A DNA stretch of 12,156 nt from Pseudomonadota bacterium (GTDB taxonomy: Bacteria > Myxococcota > Myxococcia > Myxococcales > Myxococcaceae): the NCBI GenBank assembly GCA_023424585.1, contig JAFADT010000450.1:1-12156 (forward strand), in the 5' to 3' direction. Below, in pieces: positions 5,476-12,156 of the stretch. Below the pieces are notes generated by a model. It made no database searches and had not been told where the DNA came from. It worked only from the letters and a program-made list of their open reading frames with translations. Numbering within the stretch: position 1 is the first letter of the stretch; every line of letters starts with the position of its first letter. A program made the position numbers and the translations under genes.

Positions 5476-7634
5476 CCTCGCTGCCCGCGGTGCCCTCTCC
5501 GGCGAAGCTCGTGCGTGCGTTCTTCCGCGCCATCCCCGCGGCGGTGGCGCTGGCCACCTTCGTGCACCTGGCGCAAGGCGGCTTCCGGGGCCTGCACACG
5601 CTGGGGTGGACGGAGGCGGCCCTGGTGGTGGGGCTGCTCGTCGGCATCGGCATGGCGGCGTGGCGCCGGGCGATGCGCTCGTCGGTGGGCGCGGTCATCG
5701 ACCTGCGCGACGACCTGGAGCTGGGCGGCGGGCTCATCTCCGCGGCCTTCATCGTGGTGGCGATCGGCGGCGGGGAGCTGTTCCCCATCGTCTACCTGCT
5801 GATGGCGTTCCTGGTCGCGTTCCTGCCGCGCAACGCGGGCATGACGCTGCTGGGCATCGCGCTGGTGTACGACGGGCTGGTGACGCTGGGCGGGCCGGTG
5901 GTGAACGTCACCGGGTTCCTGACGCACACGCTGTTCCTGGCGCTGTTCGCGGGGCTGTACCACCTGGTGCTGTCCGCGCGGATGGCGGTGGCGAAGCGGG
6001 CGGAGTCGGACGCGGTGCAGAAGCGCATCCGCGAGGTGGAGGAGCGCGCGCGCACCTTCCGGCTGGTGTCCTCCGGGACGCAGGACAGCTTCAGCGGGAT
6101 GAACTCCGACGAGAAGTGGCTGGTCGCGTCGGTGAAGGAGATCGAGGGCGCGGTGCACGCGGCGCTGGAGATCGCGGAGACGGGCCTGCGCACGGACACC
6201 TGCGCGGCGTTCCTGCTCACGTCGGACGACCGGAGCCTGAAGCTGTACGACTGCCGGTCGGCCTCGGAGCGGGTGCAGCGCGAGAAGTTCAACGCGGGCG
6301 AGGGCATCATCGGCGGGGTGCTGAAGCGCCGCGCGCCGGTGCGGATGAACTCGCCGCAGGGGCTGAAGGGCGTCACGTACTACGAGAGCGGCGGTCCCAC
6401 GGTGCAGGCGCTGCTGGCGGTGCCCATCCTGGAGGGCAGCGGCCTGGTGCGCGGCGTGCTGGTGGCGGACAAGCTGAAGAACGAGCCGTTCACGGACCAG
6501 GACGAGAAGATGCTGACCACCCTCGCGGGAGAGGTGCTGCGCTCCATCGAGGTGGAGCGGGTGATGAGCTACATCCGCAAGACGCGCGACGAGAAGGACC
6601 GGTTCTTCCGGGCCATCGAGGAGCTGAACCGCGCGGGCAGCCCGGACCAGGTGTTCGTGGCGGTGCTGGAGGCGACGCGGCAGCTCGCGGGGCTGGACTT
6701 CTGCGCGGTGACGCTGGTGTCGGAGCACGAGGGCAAGCGGGTGCACCGCGTGGCGCGGATGACGGGCGTCACGGCGCAGGGCAAGGCGCTGGAGGGGCGC
6801 ACGTTCCAGGACAACAACGGCCTGGTGGCGAACGTGGTGCGCTACGGGGCGCCGCTGCCGGGGCGGGACATCAAGGCGATGGACCGTCAGGTCATCTTCG
6901 ATGAAGAGACGCAGGTGCGCGGCCTGGGCGCGCTGAAGATCTTCCCGCTGGTGGCGGGGGACCGCATCCTGGGCACGCTGGTGGCGGGCTCGCGCAAGAA
7001 GACGGCGTTCGAGCAGGACGTGCTGCGGATGATCGAGGTCATCGCCATCCAGGCGGCGCAGGCGGTGCTGCGCGCGCAGCTCTACGAGCAGATGGAGCGG
7101 ATGGCGACGACGGACGGCCTCACGGGCCTGCTCAACCACCGCACGTTCCAGTCGCGCGCGGACGAGATCCTGGCGCAGGCGCGGCGGTACAACCGCAAGT
7201 GCTCCATCATGTTGACGGACGTGGACCACTTCAAGAGCGTCAACGACACCTACGGCCACCCGACGGGCGACCAGGTGCTCAAGGGCGTGGCGCGCATCAT
7301 CAAGACGCTGGCGCGGGACACGGACGTGGTCGCGCGCTACGGCGGCGAGGAGTTCGTGATGGTGATGCCGGAGACGGACGCGCAGGGCGCGAAGATCATC
7401 GCGGAGCGCATCCGCGAGGCGGTGATGGCGGAGGTCTTCCAGACGGAGATGGGCCCGCTGCGCATCACGATGTCGCTGGGCATCGCGACGTTCCCCGACA
7501 ACGCGATGGAGAAGCAGCAGCTGATCGACCTGGCGGACCAGTGCCTGTACCACTCGAAGCGCAACGGCCGGAACCAGTCCGTGACGGTGGCGCAGATGCA
7601 GGGTGGCCGGAAGCTCCAGGCGGTCGCGGAGTAG
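5472..7634 (+). CDS. dmxA: Membrane GAF-GAF-GGDEF diguanylate cyclase, DmxA-like
   Basis: A 720-residue enzyme making cyclic di-GMP from two GTP. The N-terminus (18-169) holds about five to six membrane segments. A charged linker helix follows (170-198). Two GAF-like domains occupy about 222-362 and 384-535, and the GGDEF domain about 545-705. The active site reads GGEEF (624-628); metal-binding TDVDHFK lies at 582-588. An inhibitory I-site RxxD is present as RDTD (615-618), exactly five residues before GGEEF, so product feedback is expected. The architecture and the ftsB neighbour match, from memory, Myxococcus xanthus DmxA, a cyclase recruited to the division site late in cytokinesis; that identity is recognition, not a search result. 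It starts within the ftsB stop (ATGA). Neither GAF domain shows an obvious haem or chromophore cysteine; ligands are unknown. Confidence 0.92.
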   Translation: MTSLPAVPSPAKLVRAFFRAIPAAVALATFVHLAQGGFRGLHTLGWTEAALVVGLLVGIGMAAWRRAMRSSVGAVIDLRDDLELGGGLISAAFIVVAIGGGELFPIVYLLMAFLVAFLPRNAGMTLLGIALVYDGLVTLGGPVVNVTGFLTHTLFLALFAGLYHLVLSARMAVAKRAESDAVQKRIREVEERARTFRLVSSGTQDSFSGMNSDEKWLVASVKEIEGAVHAALEIAETGLRTDTCAAFLLTSDDRSLKLYDCRSASERVQREKFNAGEGIIGGVLKRRAPVRMNSPQGLKGVTYYESGGPTVQALLAVPILEGSGLVRGVLVADKLKNEPFTDQDEKMLTTLAGEVLRSIEVERVMSYIRKTRDEKDRFFRAIEELNRAGSPDQVFVAVLEATRQLAGLDFCAVTLVSEHEGKRVHRVARMTGVTAQGKALEGRTFQDNNGLVANVVRYGAPLPGRDIKAMDRQVIFDEETQVRGLGALKIFPLVAGDRILGTLVAGSRKKTAFEQDVLRMIEVIAIQAAQAVLRAQLYEQMERMATTDGLTGLLNHRTFQSRADEILAQARRYNRKCSIMLTDVDHFKSVNDTYGHPTGDQVLKGVARIIKTLARDTDVVARYGGEEFVMVMPETDAQGAKIIAERIREAVMAEVFQTEMGPLRITMSLGIATFPDNAMEKQQLIDLADQCLYHSKRNGRNQSVTVAQMQGGRKLQAVAE

Positions 7635-7647
7635 GGCGGCGGTCTCG

Positions 7648-8430
7648 ATGCCGTCCATCCCCCTCGCCGTCACCACCAGCACGAAGACGGATGCCGCCAC
7701 GGTGCGCGAGGCGCGGGCCGTGGCGCAGCGGTGGAGCCTGCCGTTCCTGCCGCGCCGCTCCGGTGAGGGCATCGCGCCCTGGCTGGGCACCCGGGTCGAT
7801 GCGCTGCTCGTCGTGGGCGGCGACGGCGTGACGCTGTGGGAGCCGCAGGGCTCGTTCGGCTTCCACGCGGGCATGGCGCACCTGCGGCGCATGCGCCTTC
7901 GCCAGGGGCAGCGCGACGACGCGCTCCTCAAGGTCGCCGAGCTCGTCCCGGGCGATGCCGTGCTCGACTGCACCCTGGGGCTCGCGCAGGACGCGCTGGT
8001 GGCGTCGCTCGCCGTGGGGCCCACGGGCCGCGTCGTCGGTCTGGAGAAGAGCCTGCCCCTGTGCATCGTCGCCGCGGAGGGCCTCCAGCGCTACGACCGG
8101 GGCGAGGACTCCTGCGCCATCGAAGTGCGCCACGCGGACGCGCACGCGTACCTGAGGACGCTGCCCTCGCAGTCCTTCGACGTCGTCTTCTTCGACCCGA
8201 TGTTCGCCAAGCCCAAGAAGGCCCAGCCCGCCTTCGACGTCCTGCGCCGGTTCGCGGAGCACGCTCCCCTCACGCCCGAAGCCGTGGAGGAGGGGAGGCG
8301 CGTCGCCCGCCGGTGGGTCGTCGTGAAGGGCGCCCGCCACACCGACGACCTGAGGAAGCTGGGCATCCAGCCGGAGCCCACCTCGCGCTTCAGCGACGTC
8401 ATCTGGGGCCGGCTGCCCGCGCGGCCCTGA
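7648..8430 (+). CDS. Class I SAM-dependent methyltransferase, RsmJ/YpiP-like
   Basis: A 260-residue Rossmann-fold methyltransferase. SAM motif I is VLDCTLGLAQDA (105-116), an acidic residue ends strand 2 (GLEK, Glu133), and the catalytic-type motif is DPMF (183-186). DPMF and the DCTLGLAQDALVAS pattern match RsmJ, which methylates a 16S rRNA guanine, and the related Bacillus YpiP-type proteins. An N-terminal extension (1-95) with VTTSTKT and FHAGMAHLRRMRLRQGQRD resembles the YpiP group more than Escherichia coli RsmJ, so the substrate (probably RNA) is not certain. The ATG at 7648 lies 13 nt after the cyclase stop with a GGGCGGCGG stretch before it; it is likely cotranscribed. It ends one base before the stop of the convergent nucleotidase gene. 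Confidence 0.88.
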   Translation: MPSIPLAVTTSTKTDAATVREARAVAQRWSLPFLPRRSGEGIAPWLGTRVDALLVVGGDGVTLWEPQGSFGFHAGMAHLRRMRLRQGQRDDALLKVAELVPGDAVLDCTLGLAQDALVASLAVGPTGRVVGLEKSLPLCIVAAEGLQRYDRGEDSCAIEVRHADAHAYLRTLPSQSFDVVFFDPMFAKPKKAQPAFDVLRRFAEHAPLTPEAVEEGRRVARRWVVVKGARHTDDLRKLGIQPEPTSRFSDVIWGRLPARP

Positions 8431-8431
8431 G

Positions 8432-10141
8432 CTACTCCTTCTCCGAGCCCTTCGGCGGACCTTCGCTCCCCATCGGGGACATCTTGCTCGACAGCGCGCC
8501 GGCCTGCTCGTGCGCCATCAGGTCGCGCGGCGAGCGGTAGTACTGCATGGGCGAGTGGTGCAGGAAGTTCGACACGCGGCTCGTGTAGAGGCACGCGTAC
8601 TGCTCCACCTGGTAGCCGAAGCGGCTGTTCTCGTTGCCCTCCTTGAACAGCAGGCCCCAGTACGGGTTGAAGCCCTCCTCGACGTCGCGCTCCAGCGTGG
8701 CCGCGATGCCGTTGGCCTCCTTCAGCGAGCGGCGCAGCTTCTCCAGCTCCCCCTTCGTCCTCTTGCGCTGCTCCTCCACCTCGTGGCGCGCGGGCTCCGA
8801 CAGCTCCTCTCGCTCCAGCCGGCGCTCCAGGGCGTTCAGCACCGTCTTGCGGTGGTTCACCTCGTCGTCCAGCCGCGCGCGCGTCAGCTCCACCTCCGAC
8901 AGCGTGGTGATCTCCTCGCGCCGCGCGTCCGTGTACGTGATCTCGTCCTCGATCTCCTGGACGATCATGCACGTGCGCCACAGCGACGACTTCTTGGACT
9001 TCAGGATGTCGCCGAAGATGTGGTCGCCCACGTAGAGGATGTGCTCGCCCCGGTGGCCGGTGAACTCCTCGAACTGCGCCAGGTTGCCGCCGGAGTACAC
9101 CGTGCCGCGCTCCAGCGACTTCGCCTCGCCCACCACCTTGCCGGCCTCCGTGGACGCGTCCAGCTCCAGGAACGGCCGGCTCTCCGTGAAGAACGCCGGC
9201 TTGGCCGCCGACGTCACCACGAAGTCGAAGTAGTTCTTCCAGCTGGGGTACTCCGGGAGCTGCCCGTCCAGCAGGTAGCGCATCACCGCGTTCGTGTAGT
9301 CCCACGCGGAGTTCGTCAGCAGGAACAGCCGCTTCCCGCCCGAGCGCAGCTTGTGCAACGCCGGCCCCAGCTCCGGATCCAGGAACACGTAGCGCGCCAG
9401 GTCCTTGCGCACCTCGCGCTTGAGCGAGTTGTCCCGGTGCACCGTGTCGATGGCTTCCCGGATGTCGTCGTAGAGCTTGCCGTAGTTCACGGTGTGCCCC
9501 AGCGACTCCATCAGCTCGATGATGCCCGAATACAGGCACGTCTCCGGCAGCGCGAAGAGCGTGTCGTTCCACGCGAACTGCGGGTTGCGCAGCCGCACCC
9601 GCTTGTTGCGGTACAGCTCCTTCCACGCGTCGCGCTTCAGCGGCCGGAGGCCGTGGTACGCGCGCCCCACGTGGCCGAAGCGGTCCATCTTCAGGACGTT
9701 GCCGTTCACCCGGTCCACCGCCAGCCCGCGCATCACGAAGTGGTGGTCGTAGAGCAGGCCCCCGATGAACGGCGGGTAGCCGTACTCGCTGATCAGCTTC
9801 GCGATCGTCATGTCGAACGACAGCTGCTCCAGCCGGCGCATGTGGTAGATGGCCAGCGTGTAGTCCATGTCGAACCCGATGAGCTCGATGTGGTCCATGC
9901 GCAGGTTGCGGTTGACGAACACCTCCCGCGCATGCGGCACGTGGTCCGCCGGTTCTCGCGGGGTGGTGAGCAGCCGGCCGAGCACGTCGTCGGTGAGCAG
10001 CTCCCGGGCCCGACGGGCCGCGTCCTCGGCGTGCTCGCGGCGGATGGAGGAACGGAAGCTCCCGTGCAGCGGATCCACGGAGGGTCCGCCCGGGATGGGC
10101 TGGGCAGGGGAGAGTAGGGGCGACACGGGACCGCAAGACAT
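8432..10141 (-). CDS. HAD-IG family 5'-nucleotidase (cN-II/NT5C2-like)
   Basis: A 569-residue haloacid-dehalogenase-fold phosphatase of the HAD-IG class, related to eukaryotic cytosolic purine 5'-nucleotidase II, which hydrolyses IMP and GMP. Motif I is GFDMDYT with nucleophile Asp91 and Asp93; motif II is LLTNSAWDYTN with Thr276; Lys314 (SAAKPAFF) is motif III; GDHIFGD (372-378) is motif IV. All catalytic positions are intact. Residues about 408-475 form a long charged coiled coil, and the tail 490-545 is aromatic-rich (FNPYWGLLF, FLHHSPMQYY). No signal peptide; cytoplasmic. The first 75 residues are poorly conserved in type, so the ATG at 10141, which lacks a strong ribosome site, may not be the true start. 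It is divergent from the zinc-ribbon gene across 70 nt. Confidence 0.92.
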   Translation of the reverse strand: MSCGPVSPLLSPAQPIPGGPSVDPLHGSFRSSIRREHAEDAARRARELLTDDVLGRLLTTPREPADHVPHAREVFVNRNLRMDHIELIGFDMDYTLAIYHMRRLEQLSFDMTIAKLISEYGYPPFIGGLLYDHHFVMRGLAVDRVNGNVLKMDRFGHVGRAYHGLRPLKRDAWKELYRNKRVRLRNPQFAWNDTLFALPETCLYSGIIELMESLGHTVNYGKLYDDIREAIDTVHRDNSLKREVRKDLARYVFLDPELGPALHKLRSGGKRLFLLTNSAWDYTNAVMRYLLDGQLPEYPSWKNYFDFVVTSAAKPAFFTESRPFLELDASTEAGKVVGEAKSLERGTVYSGGNLAQFEEFTGHRGEHILYVGDHIFGDILKSKKSSLWRTCMIVQEIEDEITYTDARREEITTLSEVELTRARLDDEVNHRKTVLNALERRLEREELSEPARHEVEEQRKRTKGELEKLRRSLKEANGIAATLERDVEEGFNPYWGLLFKEGNENSRFGYQVEQYACLYTSRVSNFLHHSPMQYYRSPRDLMAHEQAGALSSKMSPMGSEGPPKGSEKE

Positions 10142-10211
10142 AACACGCGCCGCTCACCCTGCGCCCGTGTCCTTGCGGGCTTCGCGAGGGGCTGGCACGC
10201 TCTGTCCAACG

Positions 10212-10535
10212 ATGCGCACCCCACGCCCATCCCCGGCCTCCGCCGAGGACCTCCACGCGCGCCTGTCCGCTCGCATCACCGCGCTGGAGGACCGTGTGCG
10301 CCGTCTGGAGGCCCGGCTCGCCCTAGAGGCTCGCAAGCCACCCCCTGTCCGCACCCGCACCGCTGGCTCCTCCGCCACCGTCCGCTCCACCCGGCCCCGG
10401 CCACGCTGCCCCGGCTGCACCCTGGAGCTGCCTCGCGGACGGCGCGGTGAGTCGTGCGTGTGGTGCGGCTTCATGTTCGCCGCCGTGTCCCGCCGCCGCG
10501 CTGGCGGGCCCAAGGCGCCCCGGAAGGCTCGATGA
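10212..10535 (+). CDS. Small coiled-coil and zinc-ribbon protein
   Basis: A 107-residue protein of no assigned family. Residues 13-40 form a short coiled coil (leucine/arginine heptads in LHARLSARITALEDRVRRLE). A Pro/Arg/Thr-rich linker (41-65) leads to a Cys4 zinc ribbon: CPGC (66-69) and CVWCG (82-86). The C-terminal tail is basic (SRRRAGGPKAPRKAR). This suggests an oligomeric adaptor that may contact nucleic acid or protein. The ATG at 10212 has no clear ribosome site; a GTG at 10167 is in frame but worse placed. Its TGA overlaps the ATG of the kinase-like gene (ATGA, 10532-10535), so the two products are probably made together and may act together. Confidence 0.75.
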   Translation: MRTPRPSPASAEDLHARLSARITALEDRVRRLEARLALEARKPPPVRTRTAGSSATVRSTRPRPRCPGCTLELPRGRRGESCVWCGFMFAAVSRRRAGGPKAPRKAR

Positions 10536-12156
10536 GCGGGACGTACCGGCTCACAGGCCGCACGGAGGCGGGGGACCTGGCGGAGCTGTACGAGGCCCTG
10601 CTGCTGCCCACCATCCCCGTCGCGGTGAAGCTCTTCCTGCCTCGCACCTCGGACCCCGCCTATGCCCGCGCGCTGGCGGAGACGGTGCGGATGCTCCAGC
10701 CCGTGCGCCACCCGGGGCTCCTCCACGTCGTGGACGTGGGCTTCGTGCGCCAGCGGCTCGCCGTGGTGCGCGAGGACGTGGAGGGCTTCACGCTGGGCGT
10801 CGCGCTCCAGCGCCTCAACACCAAGGAAGTCCTCCTGCCGCCAGCGGTGGCGCTCTCCATCGTCATCCAGCTCCTGGAGACCGTGCAGCTCGCGCACGAC
10901 GCGGGCGCCGTCCACGGGGCCATCACCCCGGGCAACGTGCTCCTGGCCCGCGACGGCTTCCCGGCCATCTGCGACTTCGGCGCGCTGCAGGCGCTCCTGG
11001 CCGTGCCCCAGCTCAAGCGCACGTTCGCGCACCGGGGCCGCAGCGCGTACCGCGCGCCGGAGGTGACCAAGGGAGAGGCGCCCACGGAGGCGTCGGACGT
11101 GTACTCGCTGGGGGCCATCGCCTACGAGCTGCTCACGCTGCGCGAGGCGGTGGTGCCCGGCAGCGGCGTGAGCACCCGCCGCGAGACGCTGCCTCCGCCC
11201 AGCCGGTTGGATCGGCGGATCAACTCGCGGCTGGATCCGGCGATCATGCGCGCGGTGGAGCCCTCGCCCCAGCGGCGCTTCCGCTCGTGCGGCGAGTTCG
11301 CCCAGGCCCTGCGCAACTTCCTCTCCGCGAGCGGCGGACTGCCCGGCGCGGAGGAGGTGGCCCGCTTCGTCGCGGAGCTGTTCCCCAACGAGGTGAGCCT
11401 CGCCGCCCCCGGGCCCGTGCCGTTCCCGGAGCCCTTCGCGCTGGAGCCCATCTCCGGGGCGGAGATGGAGGACCTGCACGCCGAGGAGCTCGAGGCCTCC
11501 ATCGTCCAGCGCGCGCCATACAGCCGCGCGCCCACGGAGGAGGAGGCGTCCGCCGAGACGCAGGAGGCCTCCGCGCCCGCCTTCGAGGAGTTCCGCCCGG
11601 AGGACTACGCGCCGGACGCGCCCGGGGACGACGAGCTCGGTCCCGAGGACGAGGCGCGGAGCACGGAGCTGTCGCCCGCGGGGCCCCTGGAGCAGGGCTG
11701 GGACGCGCCGCCCGGCGTGCTCGCGCAGAAGTCCCGCAAGCCGGAGGGCGGCGCCGCCCCGCGCGCCGGACGGAATCCCCGCGTGAAGGTCATCGAGGAC
11801 TTCTCCGGACCGCCGCTCGGGGACGACGAACCGCCCGTGCCTACCGGCCGCCGCGCGGCCATGCGCCCCGCACCAGCCCTCGGGGACGATGAATCGCCCG
11901 TGCCCACCGGCCGCCGCGCCGCCATGCGCCCCGCGCCGCCCCTGGGCGGAGATGAGCCGGTCCCGCCCTCCGGTCGTCGTGCCGCCCTGCGTCCCGGCCA
12001 GCCCGGGCCGCTGGAAGAAGAACCCCCGTCCGGGGCGAAGCGCCCACCCCTGCGGCCCGCGCGCGGTGCTGGCGGCAGGGGGCCCGGCCAGGAGACCGCC
12101 GTGCTCCCCTCGGCGGGAGCCCCCGCTTCCGCCGACGCGAGCGTGCCCCGCCAGGA
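10532..12156 (+). CDS. Hanks-type pseudokinase-like protein, 3' end beyond window
   Basis: The frame opens with ATG at 10532 and stays open to the window end (541 codons, incomplete). Residues 1-264 have a eukaryotic-like Ser/Thr kinase fold: VAVKLF with Lys33, helix-C Glu about 50, DFG (148-150), APE (175-177) and the SDVYSLG motif (188-194). But the glycine-rich loop lacks GxGxxG, and the catalytic loop reads VHGAITPGNVLL (127-138), so the catalytic Asp of HRD is Ala130 and the following Lys is Thr132. It is therefore probably a pseudokinase that binds nucleotide or partners, though weak activity cannot be excluded. After 265 the protein is acidic and Pro/Ala-rich, then basic with tandem repeats. 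No membrane segment is visible so far. It starts inside the stop of the zinc-ribbon gene. Confidence 0.88.
   Translation, partial: MSGTYRLTGRTEAGDLAELYEALLLPTIPVAVKLFLPRTSDPAYARALAETVRMLQPVRHPGLLHVVDVGFVRQRLAVVREDVEGFTLGVALQRLNTKEVLLPPAVALSIVIQLLETVQLAHDAGAVHGAITPGNVLLARDGFPAICDFGALQALLAVPQLKRTFAHRGRSAYRAPEVTKGEAPTEASDVYSLGAIAYELLTLREAVVPGSGVSTRRETLPPPSRLDRRINSRLDPAIMRAVEPSPQRRFRSCGEFAQALRNFLSASGGLPGAEEVARFVAELFPNEVSLAAPGPVPFPEPFALEPISGAEMEDLHAEELEASIVQRAPYSRAPTEEEASAETQEASAPAFEEFRPEDYAPDAPGDDELGPEDEARSTELSPAGPLEQGWDAPPGVLAQKSRKPEGGAAPRAGRNPRVKVIEDFSGPPLGDDEPPVPTGRRAAMRPAPALGDDESPVPTGRRAAMRPAPPLGGDEPVPPSGRRAALRPGQPGPLEEEPPSGAKRPPLRPARGAGGRGPGQETAVLPSAGAPASADASVPRQ
11816..12004 (+). repeat. 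Three tandem 63-bp repeats in the kinase-like gene
   Basis: Three direct copies of a 63-bp unit (starts 11816, 11879, 11942), in frame, encode a 21-residue repeat of the type LGDDEPPVPTGRRAAMRPAPA. Copies 1 and 2 are nearly identical, copy 3 has diverged (GGDEPVPPSGRRAALRPGQP). Each unit pairs an acidic DDE with a basic GRR motif and ends in a proline cap. Copy number may vary between strains. It lies in a disordered tail, not in the folded domain. Confidence 0.9.

Noticed and set aside
5430..8066. Long 878-codon minus-strand ORF
   Set aside because: It lies opposite ftsB, the cyclase and the methyltransferase, whose domains are clear. Its translation is a His/Arg/Leu-rich antisense pattern typical of GC-rich DNA.
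8510..10117. 535-codon plus-strand ORF
   Set aside because: It is antisense to the HAD-IG nucleotidase, which has all catalytic motifs. The ORF shows only Arg/Val/His/Leu-biased sequence and no domain.
10190..10212. Sigma-54-like TGGCAC before the zinc-ribbon gene
   Set aside because: The -12 GC element is missing at the required spacing, so it is not a convincing -24/-12 promoter.
10154..11479. 441-codon minus-strand ORF
   Set aside because: It is an antisense shadow of the zinc-ribbon and kinase-like genes, with no recognisable domain.
10447..11892. 481-codon plus-strand ORF in the kinase region
   Set aside because: It is out of frame with the kinase fold, which reads from 10532 and stays open to the window end. 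The ORF's translation is low-complexity Arg/Ala/Gly.

Overview
The window is very GC-rich, with G or C in nearly every third codon position. Gene content and style fit a myxobacterium of the Myxococcus/Corallococcus group: many lipoproteins, a Hanks-type kinase-like protein with a long Pro/Ala/acidic tail, a HAD-IG 5'-nucleotidase, and an ftsB gene fused in an operon to a diguanylate cyclase that closely resembles Myxococcus xanthus DmxA. This placement rests on protein recognition, not on a database search. It looks like ordinary chromosome; I see no mobile element, tRNA, rRNA, CRISPR array or phage gene.

Layout. Positions 1-116 hold no recognisable gene. 117-1175 (+): a small helical protein of unknown function, then a PHP-fold protein that has lost several metal ligands; two mutually exclusive hairpins lie between them. 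1180-3840 (-): four genes read leftwards from a promoter near 3904 (perfect TTGACA -35 box): a large protein with a Fis-like helix-turn-helix, an FmdB-type zinc ribbon with a polyserine tail, a 67-residue four-cysteine protein, and a lipoprotein with a BamE-like C-terminus. 3841-4078 is the divergent promoter region. 4079-5111 (+): a Fur-family regulator and, 4 nt later, a thioredoxin-fold lipoprotein.

5194-8430 (+): ftsB, dmxA-like diguanylate cyclase (ATGA overlap) and an RsmJ/YpiP-like methyltransferase 13 nt downstream. This is the most informative block, since it physically couples a divisome protein to c-di-GMP synthesis. 8432-10141 (-): HAD-IG 5'-nucleotidase, convergent with the methyltransferase with a single base between the stop codons. 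10212-12156 (+): a coiled-coil/zinc-ribbon protein overlapping by ATGA a pseudokinase-like gene that runs off the window end and carries three 63-bp tandem repeats.

Functional threads that can be supported: c-di-GMP made at the division site (ftsB-dmxA); metal- and redox-linked regulation (fur plus a thioredoxin lipoprotein); and two apparent pseudoenzymes (PHP protein, kinase) that kept the fold but lost catalytic residues. Those two, the ftsB-dmxA coupling and a tiny leader ORF overlapping the fur start are the points most worth a second look.
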